This document shows, in pieces, positions 60,456 to 64,000 of a stretch of DNA of 64,000 bases (position 1 is its first letter; every line of letters begins with the position of its first letter). This stretch comes from Spirochaetota bacterium (GTDB lineage Bacteria; Spirochaetota; Spirochaetia; Treponematales; UBA12059): the NCBI GenBank assembly GCA_018262985.1, contig JADFDI010000006.1, positions 94,516 through 158,515 on the forward strand. Reading direction: 5' to 3'. The position numbers and the translations under genes were made by a program. Under the pieces are notes generated by a model. It did not search any database and was not told the origin of the DNA. It worked only from the letters and a program-made list of their open reading frames with translations.

Positions 60456-60994
60456 TCGAGGCTCCTGGCGGAGGCGACGGGTGGTTTCCCGCGCTCCACG
60501 GAAGACGCCTCCAGCGAGTACGCCGAGGGCGCTCCTGACCCCGGCGACGCGGTCCTTTTCGGAGAGCCGCGGTCGCCGTGGATGCCGTCGGTCCGCTCCG
60601 GCGGATAATCCGGGAGGGTACCGGGCGGCGAATCCCGCGCCGACGGCGCGGGTGGCGCTTCGGCCACTCGGCCGAGACGCATCGCGGGAGTTTACGGACT
60701 CGCGGCCCCCGAGGTCAAGCGGAGCGAGGGGCACGGAGCGCGGGGACAGACCTCGGCTCGCGCGAGCATTCGGAAGGGGAGCGGGACCCGTTTCCTTGCT
60801 TGACCGGATGCAGGCCCGGCAGGGATGGCAGGATGATGGCGCCCCGGACCGCCGCGCTGAACCGGAAGATCCGCCGGGCCGAGGCCGCATCCATGGACTG
60901 GCCGAAGCCAGCCACGCGGACACGAGACCGCCGAGAGGCGCGCTGGACTCGTCGATCCCGACACCTTCGTTCATTGGAACCGCGCGCCTATCCG
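60456..60994. other. gene-poor stretch upstream of the oxoamine synthase gene
   Basis: About 540 bases with no gene I can support. Several open frames of 60-220 codons cross it, all Arg/Pro/Ser-rich and without family resemblance. It contains one exact dispersed-repeat copy (60743-60755). The synthase promoter should lie near its left end. Confidence 0.5.
60743..60755 (+). repeat. GGGACAGACCTCG copy, the rightmost in the window
   Basis: Exact copy in gene-poor DNA; the nearest exact core copy to the left is more than 13 kb away (47485). Confidence 0.75.
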
Positions 60995-61129
60995 CTACGT
61001 CCGGAGCGCGTACGCCTCGGCGTCGATCGGCTCGCTCGGGGTGAAGGCGATCGGGTCGATGAAGCTTCCCGCGTCGACCGCGAGACCGGCTTTGACGGCT
61101 ATCTTCGGGCTCGCGATGTCGAAGATCAT
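60995..61129 (-). pseudogene. possible gene remnant or small ORF downstream of trkA
   Basis: A 44-codon frame (ATG 61129 to TAG 60995) whose composition is protein-like (MIFDIASPKIAVKAGLAVD, then FIDPIAFTPSEPIDAEAYALRT). The same frame continues upstream without a start for another 20 or so codons (GRTAIAQVGSSAAAR) until the trkA 3' end. It reads like the C-terminus of a longer protein whose front is missing. Could also be a genuine small gene. Family not recognised. Confidence 0.3.
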
Positions 61130-61193
61130 CCGGGCCGCTGCGGACGACCCGACCTGCGCGATCGCGGTGCGTCCGAACGCCGCCCCGCCGTTC

Positions 61194-61952
61194 CTATCCG
61201 CTTATGCCATTCGTTTCCTTCGCTTTTGGTACGGTTTTTTCGCCGCTCTTGATGATGCCGTGAAGGAACTCGGAGATCGAGCGACGTTTGCGCGGCGGCT
61301 TGGCGCCGCTCAAGGCGAACAGGGCCTCGTCGGAACCGGCGACGAGCAAGGTGTCCTCGGCCGCCAGGGTATAGGTCGGTTCGGCCCAGGACAGTTCCTC
61401 GGAATCCCGCTTCCTTATCGCCACCACGTTGACGTTGCGCGTCTGTCTGAGATTGGCTTCGACGAGGGTCTTCCCGACGAGATCCTCCGGCGGCCGGACC
61501 TCCCCGAGCGCCAGGCCCGGGCCGATCGGCATGTACGCGAACAACTCCGGGGACGCCAACACCGGCGCTATCTGGTCCGCGGCGGCTCGGTCCGGATAGA
61601 CTATCCGCGTGGCTCCCACGAGCGTGAGGATCGCGCCCCGGTCCTCCGTGTCGGTTTTCACCACGATATTCCGGACGCCCATCTGCTTGAGCTTGCTAGT
61701 GACGAGTATCGAAGCCTCGAGCGAGTCGCCGAGGTCCACGATGGCCGCGTCGGCCTGGGGCGGCACCAGCTTGTCTATGACCCGCTCGTTGAGCGCGTCC
61801 GCGGACAGGGCCTGTCGCGCCAGATCCTTCGCCTTTTCGACGAGCTCGGCATCCCGGTCGATGACGATGATGTCGTCGCAGACGTCGGCGAGGCGCTCGA
61901 GCATCCGCCAACCGAAACCGCCCAGTCCGATGATCACGAATTGCTGGCCCAC
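61194..61952 (-). CDS. trkA: TrkA/KtrA-type RCK regulator of potassium uptake
   Basis: 252 residues. One RCK_N Rossmann domain (FVIIGLGGFGWRMLERL, acidic strand end IIVIDRD) binding NAD/ATP, a TrkA_C domain (about 130-215) and a basic C-terminal extension. A single-RCK protein of this size is of the KtrA kind that forms an octameric ring gating the membrane subunit. The gene follows trkH by 85 bases on the same strand. Confidence 0.93.
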   Translation of the reverse strand: MGQQFVIIGLGGFGWRMLERLADVCDDIIVIDRDAELVEKAKDLARQALSADALNERVIDKLVPPQADAAIVDLGDSLEASILVTSKLKQMGVRNIVVKTDTEDRGAILTLVGATRIVYPDRAAADQIAPVLASPELFAYMPIGPGLALGEVRPPEDLVGKTLVEANLRQTRNVNVVAIRKRDSEELSWAEPTYTLAAEDTLLVAGSDEALFALSGAKPPRKRRSISEFLHGIIKSGEKTVPKAKETNGISG

Positions 61953-62037
61953 TGCTTCCCTCCCCTCGGGGCTTCCGCGCGTTCACGTTGTTCGCGCGGT
62001 TCGATGAATCACGCGCCTCTCCGAGCTCGCGTGGCTT

Positions 62038-63375
62038 CTATCCGATCATGAGGCTCGCGTCCGGGAAATTCGCCCAACGTTCGATGGCTTCCGCCCGCCG
62101 CGGCATCGCCATGGCGAAGAGTCCCACCCTGCCCGCGAACATGGTGGCCGCGAGGATTATCTTGGACGCGATGCCCAGGTCCGGCGTCACCCCGAGGCTC
62201 AGGCCCACGGTACCGAACGCGGAGACGGCTTCGAAAAGCAGGACGCCGAGCGAGGTTGCTCCGGATGCGATCGCCTCCGCCTCCGTCCACGCGAGCGCTA
62301 GCCACGAAAAAAGTACGAGCGCCATCGCCTTGACAAGTATTGAGAAGGCGCGCACGAGCAGAGGCGGATTGAGCTGCCTGCTGCCTATCGAAATCGCGGA
62401 GCCTGCCTCCGGATTCCGGAAGGCCGCGGCAAGCGCGACGAAAACGGTCGTGGTCTTCACGCCGCCGCCGGTCGATCCGGGCGAGGCTCCGATGAACATC
62501 AGGATCATCGTAAAGGCGATGGAAGCGCCGCCCAGCGCTGATTGGCTTATCGTGTCAAAGCCGGCGGTCCTCGGCGTCACGGCCTGGAACGCCGCGGCCA
62601 TCAGCTTGCCGCTCTCGTCGAGCCCTGAATAGGCGCCTTTTCGTTCCGCCAGGTAGTAAAAGGTCATGGCTCCGACCAGCAAGACGGCGGTGCTCACCAG
62701 TACCGCCCGGGTATGGTAGCTGAGCCTCCGGCGCGCGCGGGTCGCCACCCGTCCCAGATCCTGGAGCACCGTGAAGCCGATCCCGCCCAAAACGACGAGC
62801 GCCATGATCGTCCCGGTCGATAGATGATCATGCAGGAGCGTCTTGAGGCCTTCGGAACGCGTGGAGAAACCGGCGTTGCAGAAAGCGCTGATGGAGTGGA
62901 ACGCCGCCTCGAAAACGGGAAACCTCGAACCCTCCGCCTTGAATCCGCGGTACATCAGAGCCCATCCCGCCAGTTCGATCAGCAGGGTCAGGAGCACGAC
63001 GTTGCCTACGATGCGCCTGGGATTGTGCTCGATCTCGTCCACCGAAAGATCGCGGATTATGTTCCGGTTGACGAGGCTCACTCGCGACCGTGGCGTGGCG
63101 ATGTAGACCGCCGCGAACGACACGAGTCCGAGCCCGCCCATCTGGATCAGGATCATGATTATCGACTGCCCGAACCTGGTGAATGCCGCCGTGTCGACGG
63201 TGACGAGCCCGGTCACGCAGACGGCGCTGGTCGCCGTAAAGAAGGCGTCCACCGCGGACAACCGGCCCGCGCCACCCCAGGCTCCGGGAAGCTTCAAGGC
63301 CGCCGATCCGAAGGCGATCAGTCCGATGAAGTAGGAGAAGACGTACAGCTTTTCGTTGGCCAGCCGGAATCTCAT
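62038..63375 (-). CDS. trkH: TrkH/KtrB-type potassium transporter
   Basis: 445 residues from ATG 63375; the open frame before it is Arg-rich and non-homologous. Four pore repeats with selectivity-filter glycines: TSAVCVTGLV, SAFCNAGFST, PRTAGFDT and SAFGTVGLSLG. The conserved GASPGSTGGGVKTTT loop precedes the last repeat. Size (445) is in the KtrB range. Works with the RCK subunit encoded next to take up K+. Transcribed away from the rRNA genes, 123 bases after the 5S gene. Confidence 0.95.
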   Translation of the reverse strand: MRFRLANEKLYVFSYFIGLIAFGSAALKLPGAWGGAGRLSAVDAFFTATSAVCVTGLVTVDTAAFTRFGQSIIMILIQMGGLGLVSFAAVYIATPRSRVSLVNRNIIRDLSVDEIEHNPRRIVGNVVLLTLLIELAGWALMYRGFKAEGSRFPVFEAAFHSISAFCNAGFSTRSEGLKTLLHDHLSTGTIMALVVLGGIGFTVLQDLGRVATRARRRLSYHTRAVLVSTAVLLVGAMTFYYLAERKGAYSGLDESGKLMAAAFQAVTPRTAGFDTISQSALGGASIAFTMILMFIGASPGSTGGGVKTTTVFVALAAAFRNPEAGSAISIGSRQLNPPLLVRAFSILVKAMALVLFSWLALAWTEAEAIASGATSLGVLLFEAVSAFGTVGLSLGVTPDLGIASKIILAATMFAGRVGLFAMAMPRRAEAIERWANFPDASLMIG

Positions 63376-63498
63376 GCTTCGTGAACCATAGCACCGACGT
63401 CGACGCGTTCTCAAGCGTCGCGCCGTAACGCGGCATCCGGACCCGCAAGCCCGACAGCCAGGTCCCGCTTGCGCTCGGGCCGCGTTTAAAAAGAAAAA

Positions 63499-63612
<114 letters not shown>

Positions 63613-63718
63613 AAAAATAAACAAGGTTGGTGAAGGAAAACGGGAACGCGAAGGGTTTCGAAAACCCAGTACGACGAGGCGTCGCGATGCTCATGAATGA
63701 AGAGCGAACGATAATATG

Positions 63719-64000
<282 letters not shown>

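Noticed and set aside
60578..61252. 224-codon plus-strand frame in the gene-poor stretch
   Set aside because: Extremely Arg-rich, no motif, overlaps the trkA 3' end, and part of it is a dispersed-repeat copy.

Overview
The window is very GC-rich (roughly two thirds G+C by eye) and gene-dense. It reads as chromosome of an anaerobic, diderm, free-living bacterium. Support for this: an outer-membrane-type Pel export protein, many lipoproteins with relaxed lipoboxes, and a rubredoxin / superoxide reductase / rubrerythrin cluster in place of catalase and SOD. A GC-rich environmental spirochaete is my best guess, but this is inference and nothing in the window proves it. I see no phage, plasmid, CRISPR array or tRNA. 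The right edge holds a 5S gene and the 3' end of a 23S gene, both on the minus strand.

Layout. 0-8.5 kb: Pel-type exopolysaccharide locus, with pelDEFG on plus and, divergently, a large PelB-like TPR/outer-membrane protein running off the left edge. 8.6-16.5 kb: a LamG lipoprotein, an MFS permease, a PAS histidine kinase, an EEP-family lipoprotein, purC and clpP. 16.9-23 kb: a TlpA/CcdA thiol-redox pair, a CPA2 antiporter, and a tightly coupled M42 peptidase / phosphoribosyltransferase / amino-acid racemase operon. 23-31 kb: a small membrane protein, a GPH sugar transporter, a RAYT-type transposase, a DUF2804 protein, a TspO-related protein, an isoaspartyl dipeptidase and a CDF metal exporter. 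31-37 kb: a GAF/PAS adenylate cyclase coupled to a HEAT-repeat protein, a YkgJ-like protein and a degenerate histidine kinase. 37-42 kb: the branched-chain amino-acid ABC operon livKHMGF. 42-47.5 kb: pyruvate kinase, MalQ, RadA. 47.7-54.3 kb: a VWA/CsgG-like lipoprotein, an RlmI-like methyltransferase, and a catalytically degenerate 5'-nucleotidase lipoprotein coupled to a sensor kinase. 54.3-60.5 kb: oxidative-defence genes, TauE/SafE, a CNB-domain protein, RadC, a membrane protein with a Cys-rich tail, and an alpha-oxoamine synthase. 60.5-64 kb: a gene-poor stretch, trkA/trkH, then rRNA.

The most striking non-gene signal is a short dispersed sequence, GGGACAGACCTCG. Its 10-base core GGGACAGACC was found 21 times by eye on the two strands, with about 15 near variants, including GGGACGGAGCTCG. 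It sits between genes, at start codons, in membrane-protein loops and even at conserved protein positions. Small tandem arrays occur at 7.03 kb and 47.5 kb. A RAYT (REP-associated tyrosine transposase) gene lies at 25.5-26.0 kb, with copies just upstream of it, so a REP-like family is the leading interpretation. A DNA-uptake or chromosome-architecture word is the alternative.

Functional threads: c-di-GMP control of Pel (PelD I-site retained); cAMP made by the cyclase at 31 kb, which could be read by the CNB protein at 56.9 kb; periplasmic thiol redox; amino-acid and peptide scavenging; and potassium homeostasis. Translational coupling through TTGA overlaps (TTG start) recurs at four gene junctions.
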